Shown in pieces: positions 1 through 8,791 of a DNA stretch of 64,000 nt. The translations under genes and the position numbers were made by a program. The notes under the pieces were generated by a model. It did no database searches. It saw only the letters and a program-made list of their open reading frames with translations, and was not told the DNA's origin. This stretch comes from Flagellimonas taeanensis. Lineage in GTDB: Bacteria; Bacteroidota; Bacteroidia; Flavobacteriales; Flavobacteriaceae. The stretch is taken from positions 124,001 through 188,000 of the forward strand of contig NZ_QXFO01000027.1 in the NCBI RefSeq assembly GCF_003584105.1, given 5' to 3'. Within the stretch, counting starts at the first letter, position 1. Each line of letters begins with the position of its first letter.

Positions 1-2
1 TG

Positions 3-887
3 AATGCAGTGGGACCCGTTTGGGATGGTAACGAGGTATGGCTGGTGATTGGCGGTGGGGCCCTTTTTGCAGGTTTTCCGCTGATGTATGCTACGCTGTT
101 CTCCTCCCTTTATATCCCATTCATGTTGTTTTTGCTCTTTATCATCTTTAGGGCCATTTCCATCGAATTTAGGGGCAAGGAACCCATGTTGTGGTGGAGA
201 AAGCTTTGGGACATTTGTTATAGCATCTCCAGTATCATGTTGGCCTTTTTGCTTGGGGTGGTGCTGGGGAATGTGCTTCAGGGTATTCCAATTGATGAAA
301 ATTATCAATATAAAGGCGGTGTCCTTTTTGAATTTTTGAATCCCTACGCCCTGATGACCGGATTTACCACCTTGTCACTTTTTATGGCACATGGAGCCAT
401 CTTTCTGCTGTTGAAGACAGAAGGCAGATTATTTGCCAAACTGACGAGATTGTTGAAAAGAGGAATGATCTTTTTTATGGTGAGTTTTTCCATTACCACG
501 CTCTACACCTTGATCTACATTCCCCATCTTTCGGATGATTTCAAGAGCAATCCATCCCTTTTCGTGATTCCTTTGCTGACCTTTTTGAGCATTGCCAACG
601 TGCCTCGATTGGCCGAACGGAGAAAATACAAATGGGCATTCCTGTTTTCATCATTGACCATTGCCTTTTTGTTGGTTTTGGTGGCGGTTGAATTATATCC
701 CGTACTCCTTCGTTCCACTATCGATCCTAAATTCCATATCGATATTTACAATGCCGCTTCCTCTACCAAATCGTTACAGATCATGTTGACGATCGTGGCT
801 ATCGGTACTCCTTTGGTGTTGTTCTACACCATTTTTGTGTACAAAACATTCTGGGGCAAGGTCAAGTTGGACGAGACCAGTTATTAG
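3..887 (+). CDS. cydB: Cytochrome bd ubiquinol oxidase subunit II (5' end outside window)
   Basis: The protein is the membrane subunit II of the bd-type quinol oxidase, which together with CydA reduces oxygen to water using quinol without pumping protons. The visible part opens with GPVWDGNEVWLVIGGG, a hallmark of the CydB N-terminal region, and continues through about seven hydrophobic segments to a short charged C-terminus. Full-length CydB proteins of this group have about 340 residues, so roughly the first 50 codons and cydA should lie before the window. An in-frame GTG near base 9 is an internal valine, not a start. A strong terminator follows the stop, so the gene is the end of its operon. 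Identification is confident; the exact missing length is inferred. Confidence 0.93.
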   Translation, partial: NAVGPVWDGNEVWLVIGGGALFAGFPLMYATLFSSLYIPFMLFLLFIIFRAISIEFRGKEPMLWWRKLWDICYSISSIMLAFLLGVVLGNVLQGIPIDENYQYKGGVLFEFLNPYALMTGFTTLSLFMAHGAIFLLLKTEGRLFAKLTRLLKRGMIFFMVSFSITTLYTLIYIPHLSDDFKSNPSLFVIPLLTFLSIANVPRLAERRKYKWAFLFSSLTIAFLLVLVAVELYPVLLRSTIDPKFHIDIYNAASSTKSLQIMLTIVAIGTPLVLFYTIFVYKTFWGKVKLDETSY

Positions 888-912
888 TTGTTTTTATAGG
901 TTTATACAGTTG

Positions 913-940
913 AAAGGCACCCAATTGGGTGCCTTTTTTC
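913..940 (+). terminator. Rho-independent terminator after cydB
   Basis: A GGCACCC/GGGTGCC stem with an AATT loop is followed by six T residues. It lies 28 bases after the cydB stop and separates the oxidase operon from the flavoprotein gene. Confidence 0.9.
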
Positions 941-942
941 TA

Positions 943-958
943 TGTGACCTAAGTCACT
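943..958. promoter_or_regulatory. Candidate CRP/FNR-family binding site
   Basis: TGTGACCTAAGTCACT contains the perfect dyad GTGAC-N4-GTCAC and fits the TGTGA-N6-TCACA pattern of CRP/FNR-family regulators with one mismatch. Its centre is about 43 bases before the transcription start predicted from the TAACTTTG box at 980-987, the place where a class II activator sits. The regulator itself is not in the window. Redox or oxygen control of the oxidase/sulfide genes is an inference. Confidence 0.6.
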
Positions 959-979
959 TTATATCTGAAACCCTAATGG

Positions 980-987
980 TAACTTTG
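980..987 (+). promoter_or_regulatory. Bacteroidota -7 box for the SQR-like gene
   Basis: TAACTTTG matches the TAnnTTTG consensus of the Bacteroidota primary sigma factor and lies 17 bases before the start codon. No good TTTG -33 element is present at the usual 19-21 base spacing, which fits a promoter that depends on the activator site just upstream. Confidence 0.55.
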
Positions 988-1004
988 GTGAAAATGATAT
1001 AAAA

Positions 1005-2462
1005 ATGTCCAAAATAGTTGTGCTGGGTGCTGGAATAGCGGGTCATGTGGCCGCATCGCATCTCAGAAGAAAGCTCACCAAAGAGCATGAAGTGGTGGTG
1101 GTTTCACCCAATAGTAACTACCAGTGGATTCCATCCAATATCTGGGTCGGGATCGGTAGGATGAAACCTAGGGATCTTATATTTCCGCTGGCCCCCCTGT
1201 ATGCCAAAAAACATATCGGCTATAAGCAGGCAAAAGCCATCAGTTTTTACCCCGAAGGTGATAAAGACGAGCAAACTCCCTATGTATTGGTAGAATATGT
1301 GGTTGGCGACAAAAAGGGAAAACAAGAGAAGGTCACGTATGATTACCTGATCAATGCAACAGGTCCAAAACTCAATTTTGAAGGGACCGAGGGACTTTCA
1401 CCAGGTAAGAACAAGGCACATTCCGTTTGTACCTATACCCACGCCCAAGAAGCTTGGGTGGCTCTGGAAGAGGTCATCAAACAGATGAAGCAGGGCAAAA
1501 AGGTCAAGATTCTGATCGGTACAGGTCATGCCAAGGCCACCTGCCAAGGTGCTGCTTTTGAATACATTTTGAATGTGGAACAAGAGCTTAGAAGACATAA
1601 GGTAAGGGATATGGCAGAAATCACCTGGATTTCCAATGAATACCAACTAGGGGATTTTGGGATGGATGGAATGCTGTTGAGCTACGGAAGCAATATCATG
1701 AAATCCAATGAAATGGTGGAAATGGTCTTTGAAGACCGTGGAATCCGTTGGATCTTGGGTGTCGGGGTCAACAAAGTGGAAGACGGTGTGGCCCATTACG
1801 AGACCCTTGATGGCGAGTACAAACAAGAAAGCTATGATTTCGCCATGTTGATCCCTTCCTTTTCCGGTCATGGATTTAAGGCTTATGATAAGAATGGTGG
1901 TGATATTACGGAGAAGCTTTTCAAAGGGTTTATGATTGTTGATGCCGATTATACACCCAAACCTTACGAGGAATGGACCGTTCAGGATTGGCCGGAAACC
2001 TATCAAAACCCGTCATACGCCAATATTTTTGCACCGGGGATAGCCTTTGCACCACCCCATGGCATTTCAAAACCGAGAAAGAGCAAGAACGGAACGGATA
2101 TTACCCCAGCTCCACCACGTACAGGGATGCCTTCGGGAATCACCGCAAAATTGGTGGCCGATAACATTATTGGGATGATCAAAAACCCGAACCATGATTT
2201 GCATCACAAAGGCTCCATGGGCAACATGGGGGCCGCGTGTATTGCTTCAGCAGGATTTGGAATGACCAAGGGCAGTGGTATCAGCATTACAACCTATCCC
2301 ATTGTGCCCGATTTCAAAAAATATCCGGACACCCATGGCAGGAAGCTGGGTAAAACCTTTGGTTCCATCGGCCTTGCCGGACACTGGCTAAAATTGGCAT
2401 TGCACTATGCCTTTCTCTACAAAGCAAAAATGAAACCTTTTTGGTGGCTAATTCCTGAATAA
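1005..2462 (+). CDS. Sulfide:quinone oxidoreductase-like FAD flavoprotein
   Basis: This is a pyridine-nucleotide-disulfide-reductase-fold flavoprotein most like sulfide:quinone oxidoreductases, which oxidise sulfide to zero-valent sulfur and pass electrons to the membrane quinone pool. The N-terminus has the dinucleotide-binding motif VVLGAGIAGHVAA (residues 5-17), a second flavin motif NATGP sits near residue 117, and three cysteines at 142, 180 and 412 match the spacing expected of the SQR redox and persulfide-carrying cysteines. The C-terminal 40 residues are amphipathic and end in KPFWWLIPE, a plausible membrane-contact segment. It is preceded by its own promoter and CRP/FNR-like site and followed after 7 bases by a tiny membrane protein gene. 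SQR function is likely; another type of flavoprotein (for example a type II NADH dehydrogenase relative) is less likely because of the cysteines. Confidence 0.82.
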   Translation: MSKIVVLGAGIAGHVAASHLRRKLTKEHEVVVVSPNSNYQWIPSNIWVGIGRMKPRDLIFPLAPLYAKKHIGYKQAKAISFYPEGDKDEQTPYVLVEYVVGDKKGKQEKVTYDYLINATGPKLNFEGTEGLSPGKNKAHSVCTYTHAQEAWVALEEVIKQMKQGKKVKILIGTGHAKATCQGAAFEYILNVEQELRRHKVRDMAEITWISNEYQLGDFGMDGMLLSYGSNIMKSNEMVEMVFEDRGIRWILGVGVNKVEDGVAHYETLDGEYKQESYDFAMLIPSFSGHGFKAYDKNGGDITEKLFKGFMIVDADYTPKPYEEWTVQDWPETYQNPSYANIFAPGIAFAPPHGISKPRKSKNGTDITPAPPRTGMPSGITAKLVADNIIGMIKNPNHDLHHKGSMGNMGAACIASAGFGMTKGSGISITTYPIVPDFKKYPDTHGRKLGKTFGSIGLAGHWLKLALHYAFLYKAKMKPFWWLIPE

Positions 2463-2469
2463 AAAAATC

Positions 2470-2604
2470 ATGACACAACGTATATCTAAATACAAACGAT
2501 TTATGATGATGAACCCCATTGTCCAGTTCTTTAAATTCATTTTTTTGAGCTTAAAAGTCCTGATAATAGTTGCTGGGGGACACGGGGGCACCCGAAAGGC
2601 TTAA
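2470..2604 (+). CDS. 44-residue membrane microprotein downstream of the SQR-like gene
   Basis: A short ORF begins 7 bases after the flavoprotein stop. The product starts MTQRISKYKRFMMMNPIVQF, has a basic N-terminus, a single hydrophobic helix at about residues 18-36 and a glycine-rich tail ending GGHGGTRKA. The close spacing, the basic-then-hydrophobic layout and the terminator 25 bases further on suggest that it is translated as the last cistron of the SQR operon. I do not recognise a family. A role in anchoring or assisting the flavoprotein at the membrane is only a guess. It could also be a chance ORF, although the layout argues against it. Confidence 0.6.
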   Translation: MTQRISKYKRFMMMNPIVQFFKFIFLSLKVLIIVAGGHGGTRKA

Positions 2605-2627
2605 ACACTGACATTCATCATTGTACA

Positions 2628-2679
2628 AAACCCCAGTTCGGATTTCCTTTGTAGGGACTTCTTCGTATTGGGGTTTTTT
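2628..2679 (+). terminator. Likely terminator after the SQR operon
   Basis: AAACCCCA pairs with TGGGGTTT across a roughly 33-base loop and is followed by a run of T residues. The loop is long, so termination may be partial. Confidence 0.55.
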
Positions 2680-2698
2680 ATGTCCAAATTTCTTGGTA

Positions 2699-2714
2699 AC
2701 ACAGGTTACTGTGT
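2699..2714. promoter_or_regulatory. Perfect palindrome, candidate operator of the efflux operon
   Basis: ACACAG-GTTA-CTGTGT is a perfect 6-base dyad whose centre is about 40 bases before the start predicted from the TAATTTTG box. The outer bases GTAAC/GTTAC form a second overlapping dyad. Such sites usually bind dimeric regulators of the TetR, MarR or CRP type; no regulator gene lies next to the pump. Confidence 0.45.
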
Positions 2715-2731
2715 ATGTCTTTTTACGCATC

Positions 2732-2739
2732 TAATTTTG
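2732..2739 (+). promoter_or_regulatory. Bacteroidota -7 box for the RND efflux operon
   Basis: TAATTTTG is a full match to TAnnTTTG and lies 19 bases before the TolC-like start codon. No clear -33 TTTG is seen; the palindrome at 2699-2714 occupies that area. Confidence 0.5.
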
Positions 2740-2758
2740 ACCCAAATTAAAATAGCAT

Positions 2759-4063
2759 ATGAAGCGAATACTTATAGCAATCACACTCATTGGCATTCAG
2801 GGAAACTTGTGGGCTCAAGACCATGTGAAGATTTCCATGGAAGATGTCTTGGCCAGGGTTCAGGAATCCAATGCCAGCATCAAGGTTTCGGAACAAGAAG
2901 CTAAGATGGCAAAATACGATTACCAGTTTTCAAGTTCCATCTTTTTGCCACAGGTATCGGTCTCCCACACAGGGATTACGACCACGAACCCATTGATGGC
3001 CTTTGGTTCCAAGTTGAACCAAGAGATATTGACCCAGGCAGATTTTAATCCTGCCTTGTTGAACGATCCCGATCAAATTGAAAACTTCGCGACCAAGATC
3101 TCGGTAGAGCAACCACTTATCAATATGGATGGGTTCTACCAGCGCAAGGCTGCTAAAACTACCATGGAAGCCAAGGACCTGCAGGCTATGCGTACTCGAG
3201 ACTATCTGAATTTTGAGGCTCAAAAGGCCTTTGGACAGTTGCAATTGGCCCACAGGGCAGTACAGGTATTGGAAAAAGCCTACGAAGCGGCCAATGCAAA
3301 CCTGAACACGGCCCAAAACAGCTATGATCAAGGATTGCTCCAAAAGGCAGACCTGTTGGAAGTTAAAGTAAGGGTCACCGAGGTGGAGAACCAATTGAAT
3401 TCGGCCAAAAGCAATGTAAAGAATGCGTCCGATTATTTGGCCTTTTTGATGAACGAACAACGCAATGTGGTCTATGAACCCACAGAAGAATTGATGCCCA
3501 CTGATTTAGGTGGACCTACCGAAGCAACGTTGGAAAATCGTGCGGATGTAAAGGCCATGGACTTGGTTTCCGAGGCATACAAGGCCAACATGAGGGCAGA
3601 GAACATGACCTTTTTGCCAAGGTTGAATGCCTTTGCCAGTTACGAAATGTACGATGACCAAATTTTCCGTGCAGATGCCAAGGGATATATCATCGGGGCC
3701 AGTTTAAGCTGGGATGTTTTTAAAGGAGCACAACGCTTTGCCAAAGTGGGCAAGAGCAAAACAAATTATGAAAGGGCAAAACAGGAATACGAACAGTACG
3801 TTGCCAAAAGTTCTATGGAGCTTCAACGCACCAGAAGGATGGTCGAAGATGCGCATAACAGGCTCCAGACCTCCAAATTGGCTATGGACCAGTCCGAAGA
3901 ATCCTTGAGAATACGTACAAACCGATTTAGGGAAGGCTTGGAAAAAACAACCGATCTGTTGATGGCAGAGGCCATGTATGCAGAAAAACAACTGGCATAC
4001 TACCAGACCATTTTTGAATACAACCAAGCACAATCCTTACTAACATTTTTAACCAAAGAATAA
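2759..4063 (+). CDS. TolC-family outer membrane efflux protein
   Basis: This is the outer membrane channel of a tripartite RND pump. An export signal with a cleavage site after NLWAQ (about residue 20) is followed by two long alpha-helical repeats typical of the OEP/TolC fold: heptad-like, alanine/glutamine-rich segments around residues 120-215 and 330-425. The length of 434 residues is normal for the family. It is the first gene of a three-gene operon, 7 bases before the adaptor gene, with its own promoter box. The export substrate cannot be read from the channel. The family assignment is confident. Confidence 0.92.
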   Translation: MKRILIAITLIGIQGNLWAQDHVKISMEDVLARVQESNASIKVSEQEAKMAKYDYQFSSSIFLPQVSVSHTGITTTNPLMAFGSKLNQEILTQADFNPALLNDPDQIENFATKISVEQPLINMDGFYQRKAAKTTMEAKDLQAMRTRDYLNFEAQKAFGQLQLAHRAVQVLEKAYEAANANLNTAQNSYDQGLLQKADLLEVKVRVTEVENQLNSAKSNVKNASDYLAFLMNEQRNVVYEPTEELMPTDLGGPTEATLENRADVKAMDLVSEAYKANMRAENMTFLPRLNAFASYEMYDDQIFRADAKGYIIGASLSWDVFKGAQRFAKVGKSKTNYERAKQEYEQYVAKSSMELQRTRRMVEDAHNRLQTSKLAMDQSEESLRIRTNRFREGLEKTTDLLMAEAMYAEKQLAYYQTIFEYNQAQSLLTFLTKE

Positions 4064-4070
4064 TTGCGAT

Positions 4071-5159
4071 ATGAAAAACACTACGATATATAAAAATGCC
4101 TTTATCGCCCTTGCCTTGGGTGTTACCCTTGCAAGCTGTGGAAGTGACAAGGAGCAAAAGCAGGACAGCGGATCAGCCGTTTCTGTGACCGTTGCTGAAG
4201 TGGAAACAGGTGACAGTAACACCATTTTGGCCGGAAGTGGACAGATAAACGCTTTGAACAATGCCACATTGAGCACCAGAATGATGGGTTATGTGGAGTC
4301 ATTGCCCGTGAAAATCGGCCAAAAAGTAAAGAAGGGGGATTTGTTGATCTCCATCAACAATGTGGACCTACGCGCCAAAAAAGCGCAAGTGGAAGCCTCT
4401 ATTACCGAGGCAACGGTGGCCTTCAACAATGCCAAGAAAGATTACGAAAGGTTCCAGAACCTTTTCAGGGAAAGCAGTGCTTCCCAAAAGGAATTGGATG
4501 ATATGACCGCCCGTTACGAAATGGCCAAGGCCCGATTGGAATCGGCCAACCAAATGAAGAACGAGGTCAATTCCCAATTCGCCTATGCCAACATTCGGGC
4601 CCCATTCAGTGGGGTGGTGACCAATACCTACATTGAAGAAGGGGATATGGCCAACCCAGGGGTTCCGTTGGTTTCCGTGGAATCTCCCGGTGGATTTGAA
4701 GTGGTGGCCAAAGTGGCCGAGAACAATATCACTGGGATTCAGGTGGGGACCAAAGCCTTGGTCCAAGTCAAAGCCTTGGACACCATCGTTACTGGAAAAG
4801 TGACCGAGTTGAGTGCCTCTGCCCAAAACACAGGGGGACAGTATTTGATGAAAGTACAATTGGATAAAACGGATGCCAAGATTTTGTCAGGTATGTATGC
4901 AACCGTGAGGCTGGAGACGGACAAAGCTAGCGATGAAAAGACCATGGTTACGGTTCCGTCCAAGGCCTTGATCCAAAAAGGACAGTTGAGCGGCATCTAT
5001 ACCTTGGGGCAAGACAATGTGGCCTTATTACGCTGGTTGCGATTGGGCGAAACTTATGGGGATGAGGTGGAAGTATTGTCCGGCCTTTCCAAAGGGGAAA
5101 CCTACATCGTTTCTGCCCAAGGCAAGCTATACAATGGAGCTAAAGTAACTATTCAATAA
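4071..5159 (+). CDS. RND efflux periplasmic adaptor, lipoprotein
   Basis: This membrane-fusion protein links the inner membrane permease to the TolC channel. The signal peptide ends in the lipobox TLASC (lipidated Cys at about residue 23), so the protein should be anchored in the inner membrane. Then follow a lipoyl/biotinyl-like segment split by a helical hairpin (residues about 65-170), the HlyD-type motif ANIRAPFSGVV, a beta-barrel domain and a C-terminal membrane-proximal domain. The 362-residue length is usual. It sits between the channel and permease genes with 7- and 16-base gaps and is surely co-transcribed with them. Confidence 0.93.
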   Translation: MKNTTIYKNAFIALALGVTLASCGSDKEQKQDSGSAVSVTVAEVETGDSNTILAGSGQINALNNATLSTRMMGYVESLPVKIGQKVKKGDLLISINNVDLRAKKAQVEASITEATVAFNNAKKDYERFQNLFRESSASQKELDDMTARYEMAKARLESANQMKNEVNSQFAYANIRAPFSGVVTNTYIEEGDMANPGVPLVSVESPGGFEVVAKVAENNITGIQVGTKALVQVKALDTIVTGKVTELSASAQNTGGQYLMKVQLDKTDAKILSGMYATVRLETDKASDEKTMVTVPSKALIQKGQLSGIYTLGQDNVALLRWLRLGETYGDEVEVLSGLSKGETYIVSAQGKLYNGAKVTIQ

Positions 5160-5175
5160 CCTAAAAAAGGGAATA

Positions 5176-8100
5176 ATGAAAGACGGACTTGCAGGAAAAA
5201 TAGCGAGAGGGTTCATCAGCTCTAAATTAACGGTACTCTTGATGATCGTGTTCATGGTCATTGGGGTGTATAGTTCCTTCCTGATTCCAAGGGAAGAGGA
5301 GCCACAGATCGATGTGCCCATGGCGGACATATTTGTGGGATATCCCGGAGCCAGCCCAACCGAGGTGGAATCCAGGATCACCAAACCGCTGGAAAAGATC
5401 ATATCCAACATAAAAGGGGTAGAATACGTGTACACCACATCCATGCAGGAGCAGGGAATGGCCATTGTGCAGTTTTATGTGGGTGAAGATATTGAACGTT
5501 CCTTGGTACGCTTGTACGATGAGATCAACAAGCACATGGACCAAATGCCCGAAGGGGTGACCATGCCCTTGGTGAAGACCCGTGCCATTGACGATGTGCC
5601 CATGTTGGCACTCACTCTTTGGAGCGATGAGTACAACGATTTCCAATTGCGTGAAATCTCTGGGGAACTCATTAACGAGATTGAAAAAGTGAACGGGGTT
5701 TCCATTACCAAAAAGATAGGGGGGCGTAGCCGCCAGCTTCGGATTGTGGTGGACAAGGACAAAATGGCCGAATCCGGAATAGACCTTTTGGCTGTTGCCC
5801 AAATGATCAAGGCCAATAACCAACAGATGGATTCCGGTAACTTTTTATCCAATGATACCGAATTCCATATCAGTACCGGCAATTTTTTAGAGACCAAGGA
5901 AGATTTGGAAAACTTGATAGTGGGTACCAAACAAGGCCAACCTATCTATTTGAAGCAGGTGGCGACTGTTTTGGATGGCCCAGAATTGCCCAAAAACTAT
6001 GTTTCCCTGGGATTTGGTGCTGCTAGCGAGAAATCATCGGAATACAAATCCGAATACCCAGCGGTTACCCTTTCCATTGCCAAGAGAAAAGGTGCCGATG
6101 CCATGAAGATTTCCGATGTGGTATTGGAGAAAGTGGAACATTTGAAAAAGAATTTGATTCCTGATGATGTTCATGTGGAAGTGACCCGTAACTATGGGGA
6201 GACGGCCTCGCAAAAAGTATCCGAACTGTTGATGCACTTGATCGGTGCCATCATTGCGGTGACTTTTGTGGTGATGTTGGCCATGGGATGGAGAGGTGGA
6301 TTGGTGGTGTTCCTTTCCGTACCGATTACTTTCGCCTTGACGTTGCTGAGCTACTACATGCTGGACTATACCTTGAACCGTATCACCTTGTTCGCTTTGG
6401 TGTTCGTAACGGGTATTGTGGTGGATGACTCCATCATCATTGCGGAGAACATGCACCGACACTTTAAGATGAAACGATTGCCGTTCAAAGATGCGGCTTT
6501 GTATGCCATCAATGAGGTAGGTAACCCGACCATTTTGGCCACCTTCACGGTAATTGCATCCGTGTTGCCCATGGCGTTTGTATCTGGTTTGATGGGGCCT
6601 TACATGTCCCCAATGCCTATCGGTGCGTCCATTGCCATGTTGTTGTCCTTGTTCGTGGCGTTGACCATCACCCCGTATTTGGGTTATATCTTCCTAAGGG
6701 AAAAGGACAAGAAAAATGAAAAGGAAAAAGAACCGGTTGAGATTCAGGATACCTTCATCTATAAAGCTTACGAGCGATTTGAAAAACCCCTGATCGAAAG
6801 CCGCAAAAAGAGATGGCTGTTCATAGGGATAACTGTGGTATTGTTGTTTGGTTCCGTGGGTATGTTCTTTACCAAATCGGTGGCCGTAAAAATGTTGCCT
6901 TTTGATAATAAGAACGAGTTTCAGGTAGTGATCGACCTTCCTGAAGGTTCCACTTTGGAACGTACTTCGGCGGTGGCCAAGGAAATTGGAGCCTATTTGT
7001 CAACCCGACCAGAAGTGATGAACTACCAGAGTTATGTGGGTACTTCGGCACCCATCACCTTTAACGGATTGGTAAGACACTATGATCTTCGGGGAGGTAG
7101 CAACATGGCCGATATTCAGGTGAACCTCACCGACAAACACGATCGCAGCGAGCAAAGCCACGATATTGCCAAATTGCTCAGACCGAAAATCCAGGAATTG
7201 GGCAAAAAATATAATGCCAACATCAAGATTGTGGAGGTGCCACCAGGTCCTCCAGTGTTATCTACCATAGTGGCCGAAGTATATGGCCCGGATTATAATG
7301 AACAGATTGCGGTGGCTGATAAAGTAAAAGGCATTTTGAACAACACTACCGATGTGGTGGATGTGGATTGGATGGTTGAGGATGATCAAGTAGAATATGA
7401 TTTTGTTGTAGATAAGGAAAAGGCCATGCTTTATGGTGTTACCCCCCAACAAATCGTTCAGGTTATGGGTATGGCTTTCCGGGAAATGCCGGTATCCCAT
7501 GTGTATGATGAAAATTCCTTTGATCAGATCGGGATTGTGCTTTCCATCAGTGAAAAGGATAAATCCACTTTGGATGCCATCAAACAATTGAAAGTGGCCT
7601 CCCAACAGGGTAACATGATCTCTGTAGGGGATTTGGTGTCCATCAACGAGGGTACCAAGGCCAAAAGCATCTATCGAAAAAATCAGAAACGTGTTGTATA
7701 TGTAATGTCCGATATGGCAGGGGAGTTGGAAAGCCCTGTGTACGCCATTTTGGGAATGACGGACAAATTGAACCAATTGGAATTGCCCAAAGGGTATACC
7801 ATGAACGAACTCTATATGGAACAGCCCCAGTTTGAGGACGACTATACCGTGAAATGGGACGGAGAGTGGCAAATTACCTTGGAAGTATTCCGGGATTTGG
7901 GCATTGCTTTCTTGGGGGTTATCGTAATCATTTACATGTTGATCGTGGGTTGGTTCCAAAACTTCAAGGCACCTATGGTGATGATGGTGGCCATACCGCT
8001 TTCATTGATTGGGATTGTATTGGGCCACTGGATGTTGGGAGCTTTCTTTACGGCTACTTCTTTTATTGGAATGATTGCCTTGGCGGGAATCATGGTGCGG

Positions 8101-8370
8101 AACTCGGTGTTGCTGATTGACTTTATCAACATAAGGTTGAATGACGGTATCCCGTTGAAACAAGCGGTAATCGAGGCTGGAGCGGTCCGTACCACACCAA
8201 TCCTACTTACGGCCGGAACGGTCGTTATTGGAGCTTTTGTGATCTTGTTCGATCCCATTTTCCAAGGATTGGCCATTTCACTCATGGGCGGAACTATAGT
8301 GTCTACCATTTTGACCCTATTGGTGGTGCCATTGGTGTATTATATGATTGAACGTAAAAACTACAATTAA
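5176..8370 (+). CDS. RND efflux permease (AcrB/HAE-type)
   Basis: This is the proton-driven inner membrane pump. The 1064 residues follow the RND plan: one N-terminal membrane helix, a large periplasmic loop, a six-helix block (about 340-520), a second periplasmic loop and a final five-helix block (about 910-1060). The helix with GIVVDDSIIIAEN carries the paired aspartates that relay protons in this superfamily, and LAGIMVRNSVLLIDF is the matching motif in the second half. Motifs read more like drug (HAE) pumps than heavy-metal (HME) pumps, but the sulfur-related neighbours and the PII-like gene just downstream leave room for an unusual substrate. Confidence 0.93.
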   Translation: MKDGLAGKIARGFISSKLTVLLMIVFMVIGVYSSFLIPREEEPQIDVPMADIFVGYPGASPTEVESRITKPLEKIISNIKGVEYVYTTSMQEQGMAIVQFYVGEDIERSLVRLYDEINKHMDQMPEGVTMPLVKTRAIDDVPMLALTLWSDEYNDFQLREISGELINEIEKVNGVSITKKIGGRSRQLRIVVDKDKMAESGIDLLAVAQMIKANNQQMDSGNFLSNDTEFHISTGNFLETKEDLENLIVGTKQGQPIYLKQVATVLDGPELPKNYVSLGFGAASEKSSEYKSEYPAVTLSIAKRKGADAMKISDVVLEKVEHLKKNLIPDDVHVEVTRNYGETASQKVSELLMHLIGAIIAVTFVVMLAMGWRGGLVVFLSVPITFALTLLSYYMLDYTLNRITLFALVFVTGIVVDDSIIIAENMHRHFKMKRLPFKDAALYAINEVGNPTILATFTVIASVLPMAFVSGLMGPYMSPMPIGASIAMLLSLFVALTITPYLGYIFLREKDKKNEKEKEPVEIQDTFIYKAYERFEKPLIESRKKRWLFIGITVVLLFGSVGMFFTKSVAVKMLPFDNKNEFQVVIDLPEGSTLERTSAVAKEIGAYLSTRPEVMNYQSYVGTSAPITFNGLVRHYDLRGGSNMADIQVNLTDKHDRSEQSHDIAKLLRPKIQELGKKYNANIKIVEVPPGPPVLSTIVAEVYGPDYNEQIAVADKVKGILNNTTDVVDVDWMVEDDQVEYDFVVDKEKAMLYGVTPQQIVQVMGMAFREMPVSHVYDENSFDQIGIVLSISEKDKSTLDAIKQLKVASQQGNMISVGDLVSINEGTKAKSIYRKNQKRVVYVMSDMAGELESPVYAILGMTDKLNQLELPKGYTMNELYMEQPQFEDDYTVKWDGEWQITLEVFRDLGIAFLGVIVIIYMLIVGWFQNFKAPMVMMVAIPLSLIGIVLGHWMLGAFFTATSFIGMIALAGIMVRNSVLLIDFINIRLNDGIPLKQAVIEAGAVRTTPILLTAGTVVIGAFVILFDPIFQGLAISLMGGTIVSTILTLLVVPLVYYMIERKNYN

Positions 8371-8383
8371 GATGAAATCGGCA

Positions 8384-8430
8384 TGACTAAAAGAATCTTT
8401 TGACATACAGTGCAATGATTCTTTTAGTTA
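8384..8430. repeat. 11-base perfect inverted repeat after the RND permease gene
   Basis: CTAAAAGAATC and GATTCTTTTAG pair perfectly across a 19-base loop, with three further pairable bases outside. There is no T-run, so it may stabilise the 3' end of the pump mRNA or weaken read-through to the PII-like gene rather than act as a full terminator. Confidence 0.5.
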
Positions 8431-8474
8431 TCAAAGATTCCATGTGACCATTGAAAAACAATAAAAATTAACGC

Positions 8475-8780
8475 ATGAAAATGATCATTGTTACCACAGT
8501 AGAGGAGTATAAAAAAGAAGTCCTCAAAATTTTTAAGAAGGCAGGTATTGAAAGCTTCAGTGGTTCAGACATTGACGGATATAAAAGTGCATCTCCCTTG
8601 TTGTATACCAGTAGTTGGTTTCCAAGTGAAAAGGGTGGTGCCGCATCCAATCTGTTTTTCTCTTTCTGCGAAGAGGAGAAAGTCACCGAGGTTTTCAGAT
8701 TGTTGAAAGAATTCAATGCGAAAAGTGAAACCACCAACCCCATCAGGGCCGTTGAGGTTCCCATTGAAAGAACAGTTTAA
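8475..8780 (+). CDS. Small PII-like (ferredoxin-fold) protein
   Basis: The 101-residue product opens MKMIIVTTVEEYKKEVLKIF, an N-terminal beta strand and helix of the kind seen in PII/CutA-like signal or trimeric proteins, and ends with a second beta-alpha-beta unit (EKVTEVFRLLKEFNAKSE) and a strand-rich tail. Such proteins often sit next to RND pumps or transporters and tune their activity. It follows the pump operon by about 100 bases and precedes two sulfur-related membrane genes. The fold assignment rests on pattern and context; no ligand-binding residues can be named with certainty. Confidence 0.6.
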   Translation: MKMIIVTTVEEYKKEVLKIFKKAGIESFSGSDIDGYKSASPLLYTSSWFPSEKGGAASNLFFSFCEEEKVTEVFRLLKEFNAKSETTNPIRAVEVPIERTV

Positions 8781-8791
8781 ATAAATCAAAA

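Noticed and set aside
4071-8370. Heavy-metal (HME) type RND pump
   Set aside because: Permease motifs read more like HAE-type pumps, and no metal-binding extension or metal regulator is seen.
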